Of a stretch of 13,415 nucleotides of DNA, positions 1 to 5,929 are shown piece after piece. A program made the translations under genes and the position numbers. Numbering within the stretch: the stretch's first letter is position 1; every line of letters begins with the position of its first letter. The notes below the pieces were generated by a model. It saw only the letters and a list, made by a program, of their open reading frames with translations. It searched no databases and was not told the origin of the DNA. Origin of the DNA: an uncultured Clostridia bacterium (GTDB lineage Bacteria > Bacillota > Clostridia > TANB77 > CAG-508); assembly GCA_948517135.1 (NCBI GenBank), contig CAORJJ010000059.1, forward strand, positions 1 to 13,415, written 5' to 3'.

Positions 1-14
1 TTTTTATATAAAAA

Positions 15-42
15 TAGTTGGAGTTTTTTATCACCCCAACTA
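15..42. terminator. Hairpin, possible terminator at left edge
   Basis: A 9-bp inverted repeat (15-23 with 34-42, one G-T pair) encloses a 10-nt A/T-rich loop. Read on the minus strand it is followed by TTTTTATA, the better terminator orientation; on the plus strand no T-run follows. No minus-strand gene directly feeds it, so it may belong to a gene lost here or act with a gene to the left of the window. Confidence 0.4.
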
Positions 43-100
43 AAATTATAGAACCTTAAATATTAAAATATTAGTTAGTATATATGTGAAGGAGTATATT

Positions 101-384
101 ATGCCAGAGGAATTTAAGTGTTATTTTTGGGATACAGAATTTGATAAATTAGACTTAAAGAAAATATGAAATATATTATTTCCAGATTATTAACTGAAGG
201 AGATATGAATGCTTTTAACTGGATAAAACAACATTATACTAGAGATGAAATTATAGAAACAGCAAAAACAAGTAGAAGATTTAATCCATTAACAGCAAAT
301 TTCTTAAAGTATTATTATAATTTAAAGGAAGAAGAAATGATTTATTATATAAATATAAAAAATATGAATTATGTATATTACTAA
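101..384 (+). pseudogene. Frame-broken DUF6922-like small protein gene
   Basis: An ATG at 101 sits 6 nt after a good ribosome site (GAAGGAG, 88-94) and opens a 22-codon frame encoding an FWDTEFDKLDLKK segment that stops at TGA 167-169. The downstream frame from 166 continues with KYIISRLLTEGD, FNWIKQHY and TSRRFNPLTANF. Joined, the two parts resemble DUF6922-type proteins, in which an FWD-x-DF-x-KLD opening is followed by an I-x-R-x-L-x-GD helix and an SRRL-x-P-x-TANF segment. Such proteins are often encoded beside AbiEii-type nucleotidyltransferase toxins; none is present here. The parts differ by a -1 shift in an A-rich stretch (157-164), and the downstream ATG overlaps the upstream stop (ATGA). 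The simplest reading is a one-base loss and a decaying gene; sequencing error or coupled reinitiation is possible. The family call is from memory of the motif pattern. Confidence 0.6.
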
Positions 385-484
385 TGAGAAGGCAAGAGTT
401 TTTGAAAGTGATAATGCAACATTTTGGGCTATTATAGATAAATCTAAATTAAAAAATAATGTTGATGTAATAATAGAACATTAG
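371..484 (+). CDS. 37-codon open frame, likely coding remnant
   Basis: This frame encodes a compact peptide (MYITNEKARVF, then TFWAIIDKSKL and a VDVIIEH end) that looks like genuine protein. It has no ribosome site. It overlaps the end of the preceding frame, and inserting one base near 380 would fuse it to that frame as NYVYITNEKARVF. It is therefore probably the tail of a broken small gene rather than an independent gene. It ends directly before the hairpin terminator at 486. I do not recognise the family. Confidence 0.35.
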   Translation: MYITNEKARVFESDNATFWAIIDKSKLKNNVDVIIEH

Positions 485-485
485 C

Positions 486-516
486 AAAAGATGGCGAGAG
501 CCATCTTTTTGTTTTT
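486..516 (+). terminator. Intrinsic terminator after the 101-484 remnants
   Basis: AAAAGATGGC, a GAGA tetraloop, then GCCATCTTTTT followed by GTTTTTT. This is a strong rho-independent terminator that isolates the remnant region from the promoter of the next gene at 525. Confidence 0.88.
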
Positions 517-524
517 TAAAAATA

Positions 525-553
525 TTGACTAAAAAAATCCTTAAACTTATAAT
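525..553 (+). promoter_or_regulatory. Consensus sigma-A promoter for the SDR gene
   Basis: TTGACT (525-530), a 17-nt A-rich spacer, then a perfect TATAAT (548-553). Transcription would start near 560, leaving a leader of only about 20 nt that just contains the AAGGAGG ribosome site (564-570 region) before the ATG at 580. Confidence 0.8.
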
Positions 554-579
554 TAATAATTATAAGGAGGAAATTTTAA

Positions 580-1311
580 ATGAGTAAAGTTATTATTGTT
601 ACAGGAGCAAGTAGAGGAATTGGAAGAAATATAGCATATAACTTGTCTGTAAACGGATATACAGTTATTGCTAATTATAATAATTCAGAAATTGAAGCTA
701 TAAAATTAAAAAATGAATTAAAAGAACAAGGCATTGAAATAGATATATTTAAAGCAAATGTTTCAAAATCACATGAAGCAAGAAAATTAATTAACTATAC
801 AATAGAAAAATATGGAAGAATAGATGTTTTAATTAATAATGCAGGAATAGCACAAGAAAAATTATTTACAGATATAACAGAAGAAGATTTTGATAAAATG
901 ATGAAAACAAATTTATATTCTATATTCTATACAACTCAAGAAGCTGTTAAATATATGCTTAGAGATCATAGTGGTTCTATAATTAATATATCATCAATAT
1001 ATGCATTAACAGGAGGGGCATGTGAAGTGCATTATTCAATGGCAAAAGCAGGAGTAGATGGAATGACAAAATCTCTTGCAAAAGAATTAGGTCCATCAAA
1101 CATAAGAGTAAACTCAATAGCACCAGGTGCAATTGATACAGATATGAATAAAGATTTATCAGAAGATGATTGGAAAGAAGTAATAAAAGAAACACCACTT
1201 GGTAGAAAAGGTTATCCAATAGATATTACAAGATGTGTTAAATGGCTTGTTGAAGATGAATTTACAACAGGACAGGTAATATCACCAAATGGAGGGTTAG
1301 TAATAGTATAA
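580..1311 (+). CDS. ymfI: SDR reductase, probable EF-P 5-aminopentanone reductase (YmfI type)
   Basis: This is a 243-residue classical short-chain dehydrogenase/reductase. Visible landmarks are the NAD(P)-binding TGASRGIG (residues 8-15), NNAG (86-89), Asn111, and the catalytic Ser139-Tyr152-Lys156, numbered almost as in E. coli FabG (Ser138-Tyr151-Lys155). The Arg in TGASRGIG suggests NADPH. The G-A-C-E-V-x-Y-S segment before the catalytic Tyr, together with the APGAIDT and GQVISPNGG segments, resembles the YmfI group. In Bacillus subtilis YmfI reduces the 5-aminopentanone on elongation factor P to 5-aminopentanol. It is therefore probably a cytoplasmic translation-factor modification enzyme rather than a fatty-acid FabG; the absence of fab neighbours agrees. 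Start: ATG after a strong AAGGAGG. No terminator is seen before the next gene, so the two may be co-transcribed. The SDR call is certain; the YmfI subgroup is likely but not proven, and efp is not in the window. Confidence 0.72.
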   Translation: MSKVIIVTGASRGIGRNIAYNLSVNGYTVIANYNNSEIEAIKLKNELKEQGIEIDIFKANVSKSHEARKLINYTIEKYGRIDVLINNAGIAQEKLFTDITEEDFDKMMKTNLYSIFYTTQEAVKYMLRDHSGSIINISSIYALTGGACEVHYSMAKAGVDGMTKSLAKELGPSNIRVNSIAPGAIDTDMNKDLSEDDWKEVIKETPLGRKGYPIDITRCVKWLVEDEFTTGQVISPNGGLVIV

Positions 1312-1385
1312 AGCTAATTAGGCAGAGAATCTTTTAGTTTTATTGAACTATTATGTAAAGTGTAATTTTAAGAGTTGGAGCGTTT

Positions 1386-1634
1386 TTGGCTACTACATTT
1401 GGGATTTTCATAATTCTGAAGCTATTGACTTTTCTTATTCCTGGAGAAACTTCAGGAAATATTAAAGAATTGAATGCACTAATATTTATAGTATCATTTT
1501 TGATAGCAATACCATTTACTTGCTGGATAAGTGATATTAGAAGAGCATTGAAAATTGCTGATGAAAAGAAAATAACTTTAGAAAAAGCTTGGCAAGCAGT
1601 AAAAATCGAGAATATGAGTAATGACTTATATTAA
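1386..1634 (+). CDS. Small two-helix membrane protein, TTG start, unknown function
   Basis: An 82-residue frame begins with TTG at 1386, five nt after GGAG (1377-1380). The frame is open only back to 1359 and has no ATG or GTG there, so the TTG start or a truncated 5' end are the options. It predicts two hydrophobic helices (about residues 4-18 and 31-49) separated by a short polar loop (PGETSGNIKE), then a charged, probably cytoplasmic helix of about 30 residues ending NMSNDLY. No family is recognised. It lies 74 nt after the SDR gene with no terminator between, and a good terminator follows at 1678, so it probably forms the end of that transcript. The sequence has the hydrophobic pattern and base use of a real gene. 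Confidence 0.6.
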   Translation: MATTFGIFIILKLLTFLIPGETSGNIKELNALIFIVSFLIAIPFTCWISDIRRALKIADEKKITLEKAWQAVKIENMSNDLY

Positions 1635-1677
1635 ACCGTAAAATACAATATCCAATTATAATAATACCATGAAAATG

Positions 1678-1708
1678 CAGAGCCTGAAGTTTGGGCTCTG
1701 TTTTTGTT
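1678..1708 (+). terminator. Terminator of the SDR/small membrane protein unit
   Basis: Stem CAGAGCC (1678-1684) with GGCTCTG (1694-1700), a 9-nt loop, then TTTTTGTTGTTT. This is a typical rho-independent terminator. Confidence 0.85.
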
Positions 1709-1744
1709 GTTTAATGCTTTATCTAAAATAATACTTTCCTATGT

Positions 1745-1773
1745 AAAAAAGCTCGCTTTCAAGCGAGCTTTTT
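1745..1773. terminator. Bidirectional terminator, mainly for the minus-strand CBM25 gene
   Basis: AAAAAGCTCGC (1746-1756), a short TTTCAA loop, GCGAGCTTTTT (1763-1773). The hairpin carries A-runs and T-runs on opposite sides, so it works in both directions. It lies immediately after the stop of the minus-strand gene ending at 1778 and backs up the plus-strand terminator at 1678. Confidence 0.85.
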
Positions 1774-1777
1774 GATA

Positions 1778-2236
1778 TTATTCATTTTCTTCAGTTTTTT
1801 TCCAATAATTTCCTGTAAGTAATTTTGGAATAGAAATTAGTAATTTATAGATTGCAAGTTTAACTTTTTTTGACCATATATATGTTTTGCGAAGACGCCT
1901 TGAAGGTTTATTTTCATCTATGACAATTAATGACATTTCAGGATGCTCTATTGTGAATATATAATTTTCTTCATTATTATTATCCCATTCATCATTTTCA
2001 TTTTTTACACAGAAATTAAAAGTTCCTTTATCTAATAATTCAACTTCTATTTGAAATCCAAGTTCTGTTTTTACCATTTCTACATCAGTAGAATTTTCCC
2101 AATCAGCACCAAATCCATAACGAATAAAGACCTGTTTTGAATGATCTTGAAAAAACTTACCTGTATAAGAAATTTTTACAGTATTACCAGCTGTTAATCT
2201 ATCAGTATTAAAAAATATATTTTTTACAAGCTCCAT
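1778..2236 (-). CDS. Cytoplasmic protein with CBM25 (starch-binding) module
   Basis: This 152-residue protein has no signal peptide. Residues about 1-97 match the family 25 carbohydrate-binding module: FFNTDRLTAG opening, VKISYTG strand, the VFIRYGFGADW segment (36-46) and the DEWDNNNEENY segment (82-92). The two aromatic ligand residues expected in CBM25 appear as Trp46 and Trp84; a His common in the H-Y-G-F motif is Arg39 here. CBM25 binds alpha-glucans such as starch and glycogen. Residues 112-146 form a basic, partly amphipathic tail (RRLRK, then KLLISIPKLL) that could touch membrane or partner. No catalytic domain is visible, so it is an adaptor or sensor rather than an amylase. The ATG at 2236 is chosen because AAGGAGG (2242-2248) lies 5 nt upstream; an in-frame TTG at 2266 has no such site. 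It directly follows the XRE regulator gene, whose stop overlaps this ribosome site. Confidence 0.78.
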   Translation of the reverse strand: MELVKNIFFNTDRLTAGNTVKISYTGKFFQDHSKQVFIRYGFGADWENSTDVEMVKTELGFQIEVELLDKGTFNFCVKNENDEWDNNNEENYIFTIEHPEMSLIVIDENKPSRRLRKTYIWSKKVKLAIYKLLISIPKLLTGNYWKKTEENE

Positions 2237-2241
2237 AAATT

Positions 2242-2248
2242 CCTCCTT
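2242..2248 (-). promoter_or_regulatory. Ribosome site fixing the CBM25 gene start
   Basis: On the minus strand the regulator stop TAA runs straight into GGAGG (TAAGGAGG), followed 5 nt later by ATG at 2236. The overlap of stop codon and ribosome site suggests translational coupling of regulator and CBM25 protein. Confidence 0.85.
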
Positions 2249-2813
2249 ATATGTATACTCTACCAATAATTTGGAATTTGTCTTTAGAGTTAACAGTAAT
2301 ATCTTTTACATCTTTATTGTCTGCTCTTAATACAAATTTATCTTTTTTGTACATTAATCTTCTAATCAAATATTCATCATTTAATTTAAAAAGTCCAATT
2401 GCTTTATTGTCAATAATTCCATTAATTTCTATGTAAGCATAATTATCCTCTTTAAACATTGGTGCCATTGCATTATCTGGTATTTTATATGCAAAAGAAG
2501 CATTGGCAAAATCTGCTGGACAAGTAATATATTCGTCTATTTTAGAAATTGCAGGTATTTTATTATATGTTAGATGATCAATATAATTATATTCTAATTG
2601 CTCGTCTGACAATTCTTTATCGTATGTACATAATAATTCTTGGTATGGTATATTTAAAGCTGTGCAAATCTCTTTTAATGCTTTATGACTAGGATTTCTT
2701 TCACCTTTTTCAATGTGAGTTAAATGCCCAATATTGATTTTTGTTTGATTTGCAAGCTGAGTTTTTGTAATTCCTTTTTCTTTTCTGATTTTTGAAATCA
2801 TATTTCCAATCAT
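2247..2813 (-). CDS. XRE regulator with catalytically dead S24 (LexA/CI-like) domain
   Basis: This is a 188-residue cytoplasmic DNA-binding protein. Residues about 5-60 are a Cro/CI helix-turn-helix (IRKEKGITKTQLA, then GHLTHIEKGERNPS). Residues about 105-188 match the LexA/CI C-terminal fold (PDNAMAPMF, then DEYLIRRL and the final IIGRVYI strand). In self-cleaving members the first motif carries the catalytic Ser (D-S-M) and the second the catalytic Lys (V-K-R-L). Here the positions hold Ala115 and Arg151, so the Ser-Lys dyad is absent and the domain is expected only to dimerise or bind a ligand. Start: ATG at 2813 with GAGG about 11 nt upstream; Met5 is an alternative. It heads a two-gene unit with the CBM25 gene and is divergent from the VanW gene. 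A palindrome at 2842-2859 is a candidate autoregulatory operator. Confidence 0.88.
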   Translation of the reverse strand: MIGNMISKIRKEKGITKTQLANQTKINIGHLTHIEKGERNPSHKALKEICTALNIPYQELLCTYDKELSDEQLEYNYIDHLTYNKIPAISKIDEYITCPADFANASFAYKIPDNAMAPMFKEDNYAYIEINGIIDNKAIGLFKLNDEYLIRRLMYKKDKFVLRADNKDVKDITVNSKDKFQIIGRVYI

Positions 2814-2841
2814 TTTTTAAGTTACCTCACTTATAAAATCT

Positions 2842-2859
2842 TTTGTAAAATCTTACAAA
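2842..2859. promoter_or_regulatory. Candidate operator palindrome of the XRE regulator
   Basis: TTTGTAA-AATC-TTACAAA is a perfect 7-bp inverted repeat with a 4-bp centre, a half-site geometry usual for XRE/CI repressors. It lies 29 nt upstream of the regulator ATG and just downstream of a possible extended -10 element, where bound repressor would block transcription of its own operon. Confidence 0.45.
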
Positions 2860-2870
2860 GTTTTGAATAT

Positions 2871-2879
2871 AATATATCA
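2871..2879 (-). promoter_or_regulatory. Possible extended -10 for the XRE-CBM25 unit
   Basis: On the minus strand, TGATATATT resembles an extended -10 (TGnTATAAT). No good -35 lies at standard spacing (TTACAA is 19 nt upstream). Initiation near 2864 would place the palindrome in the leader. A second candidate (TTGTAA, 17 nt, TATAAG at 2830-2835) would start inside the ribosome site and is less likely. Confidence 0.35.
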
Positions 2880-2944
2880 TAAATTTGCAGATTCATTGTA
2901 ATTATATCTAATATTTTTTTTATTGTCCATAGGTAAAAAAAATA

Positions 2945-2973
2945 TTGCAGAAAAAAACAACATGTGATAATAT
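2945..2973 (+). promoter_or_regulatory. Promoter of the VanW-G5 gene
   Basis: TTGCAG (2945-2950), a 17-nt spacer, then TAATAT (2968-2973) preceded by TGA, giving an extended -10. The start would be near 2980, with AAGGGAG ahead of the ATG at 3007. It is about 90 nt from the candidate operator, so control by the XRE regulator is possible but not shown. Confidence 0.6.
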
Positions 2974-3006
2974 TATTTTTGATATTATTTAAGAAGGGAG
3001 CTTAAA

Positions 3007-4908
3007 ATGTCTTCAGCAAAAAAGAAAAAAGCGAATAAAAAGAAGAATTCACAAAAGAAAAATAACACAAATAGTGTTAAACAAAATGAAGTAAAAAAAG
3101 TAGAAGAAGTTAAATGTGAAGAAGTTGCAAAAAAAGAGATAGATAAAAAAGAACTTCCAGAAAAAACGGAAGAAAAACAAGCTTCCCAAAAGGATCAAGA
3201 AGTAGATAAGCAAGAAAAAAAGAAAGAACCAAAAACAGAAATTAAAAGTGAAAGTAAAGAACTAACTATTATAGAATCTAAAGACGAAAAACCAGAATAT
3301 GTTCAAGAAATGTTACGAAAGAAAAAAAGAAAGACTATAATTTTTGTTTTGATAGTAATTTCAATTTTTTTAGTTGTAGCATTTTCAACAGTTTTTGCAC
3401 TATTAAACATAAACAATACTAAAATTGCAAAAGGAGTTTCTATAAAAAATATTGAATTTTCAGATTTAACAATAGATGATGCTCGTAAAAATCTAAATGA
3501 AATTTTAGAAAAACAACTTATTGCCGAACTTAATATAAAATATAATGATGAATATAGTATTACATTATCACCAGCACAAATTGAATTTAAGTATAATGTA
3601 GAAGATGCATTAAATAAAGCATATAGAATTGGTAGAAGTGATAATATAATTTTAGATAATTATACATTACTTGCAACAGCATTGTTTGGAAATGAAATAG
3701 AAATTGATTATACATATAATGAAGAGTTTTTAAATGCATTTATAGATGATTTTAATTCAAAATTACCTGGATTAGTTCAAGAACCAAGTTACTATATAGA
3801 AGATGCAAAACTTATTGTTGAGTCAGGAAAAGATGGAATTGAAATTGAAAAGGATAAGTTAAAAAAGCAAATATTAGATAGTATTTCAAATAGAAAATTA
3901 AATAATTTAAGTGAAAATTATAGTCAAGTAGTAATGGTTTCTACTAAAAAAGCAAAAGCTAGTAAGATTGATATGGATAAGGTTTATTCTGAAATACATA
4001 CAGAACCACAAGATGCATATTTTGAGTTAGATCCTTATAAAATTTATCCAGATGTAGATGGTGTGGATTTACAAATTAGTTTAGACGAAGCAAGAAATAA
4101 AATAACAGGAAATGAAGAAAGATATGAGTTTGATTTAAAAATAACAAAAGCTCAAAAAACAATAAAAGATTTGGGTACAGAGGCATTTCCTTATGTAGTC
4201 TCTTCTTTTTCAACTAGATATGATGCAAGTAATACAAATAGAAGTACAAATTTAAGAATTGCAGCTGAAAAGATAAATGGTACAGTGTTACTTCCTGGAG
4301 AAGTTTTTTCATATAATAAGACTGTTGGAAAAAGAACTGTTGAAGAAGGATATAAAGATGCTAAAATTTATGCTGATGGTGGTGTAGTTGATGGTTTAGC
4401 AGGAGGGATATGCCAAATATCTTCAACATTATATAATGCAGTACTTTTAGCTAACCTTGAAATTGTAGAAAGAAGAAATCATTCATTTACAACATCATAT
4501 GTCGCAGCAGGTAGAGATGCAACAGTTGTATGGGGAACAATAGATTTCCAATTTAAGAATTCAAGAACTTATCCAATAAAAATTGAAGCATCAGTAAAAA
4601 ATGGTATTGCAGAGTTTAAGATTCACGGAATGCAAGAACAACAAGAATATGAAATAAATATTCTTCCAAGAACAACTGCATCAATTCCATATGCAACTAC
4701 TTATGTGGATGATCCAATGCTTGCTCCTGGTCAACAAGTAATTAGTCAGGCAGGACATCTAGGATATAAAGTTACAACAACTTTAGTGAAAAAGTTAAAT
4801 GGTGTAGAAGTCTCTAGAGAGATTCTTTCAAATGATACATATCAACCAATGAAAGCAATAATAAGAAGAGGTCCTGTTGTTGCTCCTGCACCAGAGTCAG
4901 TTCAATAA
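3007..4908 (+). CDS. Membrane-anchored VanW-family protein with C-terminal G5 domain
   Basis: This is a 633-residue protein. Residues 1-108 are a Lys/Glu-rich, low-complexity cytoplasmic tail; 110-134 is the single membrane helix, with no signal-peptidase or lipobox site seen. Residues about 140-320 look like the peptidoglycan-binding-4 type repeats that usually precede VanW. About 408-540 is the VanW domain, with TNRSTNLRIAA, LLPGEVFSYN, the hallmark GGICQISSTLYN (466-477) and RRNHSF. Residues about 549-622 fit a G5 domain (IPYATTYVDDP, L-x-PGQQ, then the G-V-E-V-S-R-E strand). The protein probably sits outside the cell, attached to the membrane and contacting peptidoglycan; the biochemical role of VanW is not established, and the vancomycin link in the name does not imply resistance. 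It is monocistronic, between its own promoter and the terminator at 4914. Confidence 0.92.
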   Translation: MSSAKKKKANKKKNSQKKNNTNSVKQNEVKKVEEVKCEEVAKKEIDKKELPEKTEEKQASQKDQEVDKQEKKKEPKTEIKSESKELTIIESKDEKPEYVQEMLRKKKRKTIIFVLIVISIFLVVAFSTVFALLNINNTKIAKGVSIKNIEFSDLTIDDARKNLNEILEKQLIAELNIKYNDEYSITLSPAQIEFKYNVEDALNKAYRIGRSDNIILDNYTLLATALFGNEIEIDYTYNEEFLNAFIDDFNSKLPGLVQEPSYYIEDAKLIVESGKDGIEIEKDKLKKQILDSISNRKLNNLSENYSQVVMVSTKKAKASKIDMDKVYSEIHTEPQDAYFELDPYKIYPDVDGVDLQISLDEARNKITGNEERYEFDLKITKAQKTIKDLGTEAFPYVVSSFSTRYDASNTNRSTNLRIAAEKINGTVLLPGEVFSYNKTVGKRTVEEGYKDAKIYADGGVVDGLAGGICQISSTLYNAVLLANLEIVERRNHSFTTSYVAAGRDATVVWGTIDFQFKNSRTYPIKIEASVKNGIAEFKIHGMQEQQEYEINILPRTTASIPYATTYVDDPMLAPGQQVISQAGHLGYKVTTTLVKKLNGVEVSREILSNDTYQPMKAIIRRGPVVAPAPESVQ

Positions 4909-4913
4909 AAGGT

Positions 4914-4947
4914 AAAAAAAACGTATAGAAAATTTCTATACGTTTTT
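4914..4947. terminator. Bidirectional terminator between convergent VanW and DUF975 genes
   Basis: AAAAAAA then CGTATAGAAA paired with TTTCTATACG, then TTTTTT (4914-4947). The A-run and T-run on either side let it serve both converging genes. Confidence 0.88.
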
Positions 4948-4957
4948 TGTTAATATT

Positions 4958-5785
4958 TTATTCCTCTGTTGTTTTTTCTGGATTAATATTTCCATCTAAT
5001 TCTTTTCTTAATAAGTTATAGAATGCAACTTGTATAGCAAAAGCATAAGGCACTAATGCCACAGTAGCAATAATTACTAATATAGAACCTAAAATTGCTA
5101 TAATAATTGAATTTAAGAATACAGAAATAAGAGAAATTAATATGTATAGTACTACAATAATTGTAACAAGATATAAAGAAAGTAAGAAATATTTTCCTCT
5201 ATAACCTTTCATCATTCTAGCACTTTCATTAACAATTTCTTTTCCAGTAAGTTCTGGATTGTCATATAATATGTAACTTGTTAAAGCATATAAAAGGGAT
5301 TTAATAATGTAAAACACTGTTGCTACTATTGCTAAAAACAATGCAATTATATTAAATGTTCCAAGATAAGAAGGAACTTCGCCATCTGAAAAACTAAGGA
5401 ATATTCTAACAATACCAGGAACAATACAAGCAATATAAGCTATTATCATTAAAACTGCTGGTAGAAGTAATTTTAATACAGTTCTTCCAAAAACTGCCCA
5501 TACTTTTTTAAATGATTTCATACCATCATTAACGAAATCAAATGAAGAAATACTTTCTCCACGAGAAACTTTTATAAATGAAGCAATTACTCCATAAGAT
5601 AGTGGAACAGTAATAGCATAAATTGCAATTGAAAAAATTAATTTTAGAATTGTTGATCCAAATTGATTAGCAATTCCTGTAAGAATACTAGCAACTAAAC
5701 CTTCTAAAAAAACTATACCAAGAAGAGTCCAAAAATGTCCTTTTAAATATCCCATAGTTTCATTATGTAAGTCTTTTATCTTCAT
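4958..5785 (-). CDS. DUF975 family integral membrane protein
   Basis: This 275-residue multi-spanning protein has about six hydrophobic segments (roughly 18-38, 45-70, 102-127, 142-170, 198-224, 226-256). The NESARMMKGYRGKYFLLSL segment (186-204) is the characteristic stretch of DUF975, and the short N-terminal cytoplasmic helix (MKIKDLHNETMGYLKGHFW) is also typical. The family is common in Clostridia and Bacilli; its function is unknown, with a role in membrane or envelope homeostasis only inferred. The ATG at 5785 is preferred over an upstream in-frame TTG (5797) because GGAGG lies 5 nt before it and the TTG falls within that ribosome site. It ends with an acidic tail. It is divergent from the HtrA gene and has its own promoter (5843-5871). 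Confidence 0.82.
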   Translation of the reverse strand: MKIKDLHNETMGYLKGHFWTLLGIVFLEGLVASILTGIANQFGSTILKLIFSIAIYAITVPLSYGVIASFIKVSRGESISSFDFVNDGMKSFKKVWAVFGRTVLKLLLPAVLMIIAYIACIVPGIVRIFLSFSDGEVPSYLGTFNIIALFLAIVATVFYIIKSLLYALTSYILYDNPELTGKEIVNESARMMKGYRGKYFLLSLYLVTIIVVLYILISLISVFLNSIIIAILGSILVIIATVALVPYAFAIQVAFYNLLRKELDGNINPEKTTEE

Positions 5786-5790
5786 ATTTA

Positions 5791-5795
5791 CCTCC
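5791..5795 (-). promoter_or_regulatory. Ribosome site fixing the DUF975 start
   Basis: GGAGG on the minus strand, five nt (TAAAT) before ATG 5785. The alternative upstream TTG codon (5795-5797) overlaps this site and so cannot be served by it. Confidence 0.85.
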
Positions 5796-5842
5796 AAATT
5801 AAATATATTTTAAATTAATAATTAATATATTAATTCAATTAT

Positions 5843-5871
5843 ATTATACTTCTACTATAAATATAAAACAA
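5843..5871 (-). promoter_or_regulatory. Promoter of the DUF975 gene
   Basis: On the minus strand, TTGTTT (5866-5871), a 17-nt spacer and a perfect TATAAT (5843-5848). Transcription would start near 5836, about 50 nt before the ATG. On the plus strand the same interval holds TTCAAT (5834-5839), 16 nt, TATAAA (5856-5861), a weaker candidate for the divergent HtrA gene. Confidence 0.6.
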
Positions 5872-5929
5872 TAATGTTTTGAATAAAAGTGTAAATTTTG
5901 GAAATATATATTAAAAAGGAGTTTTTGAT

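Noticed and set aside
983..1219. Minus-strand 78-residue frame inside the SDR gene
   Set aside because: Leu-rich shadow frame opposite a clearly conserved protein; no ribosome site or family resemblance.
2237..2266. N-terminal extension of the CBM25 gene from TTG 2266
   Set aside because: It would overlap the regulator gene and lacks a ribosome site, while ATG 2236 has AAGGAGG at ideal distance.
2251..2436. Plus-strand frame opposite the XRE regulator
   Set aside because: Antisense shadow of the regulator's coding sequence; hydrophobic only because it mirrors charged codons.
3007..4908. VanW protein as evidence for vancomycin resistance
   Set aside because: VanW-domain proteins are common chromosomal envelope proteins in Clostridia; no van ligase, dehydrogenase or peptidase genes are present.
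5786..5797. TTG start of the DUF975 gene at 5797
   Set aside because: The codon overlaps the GGAGG that serves ATG 5785.
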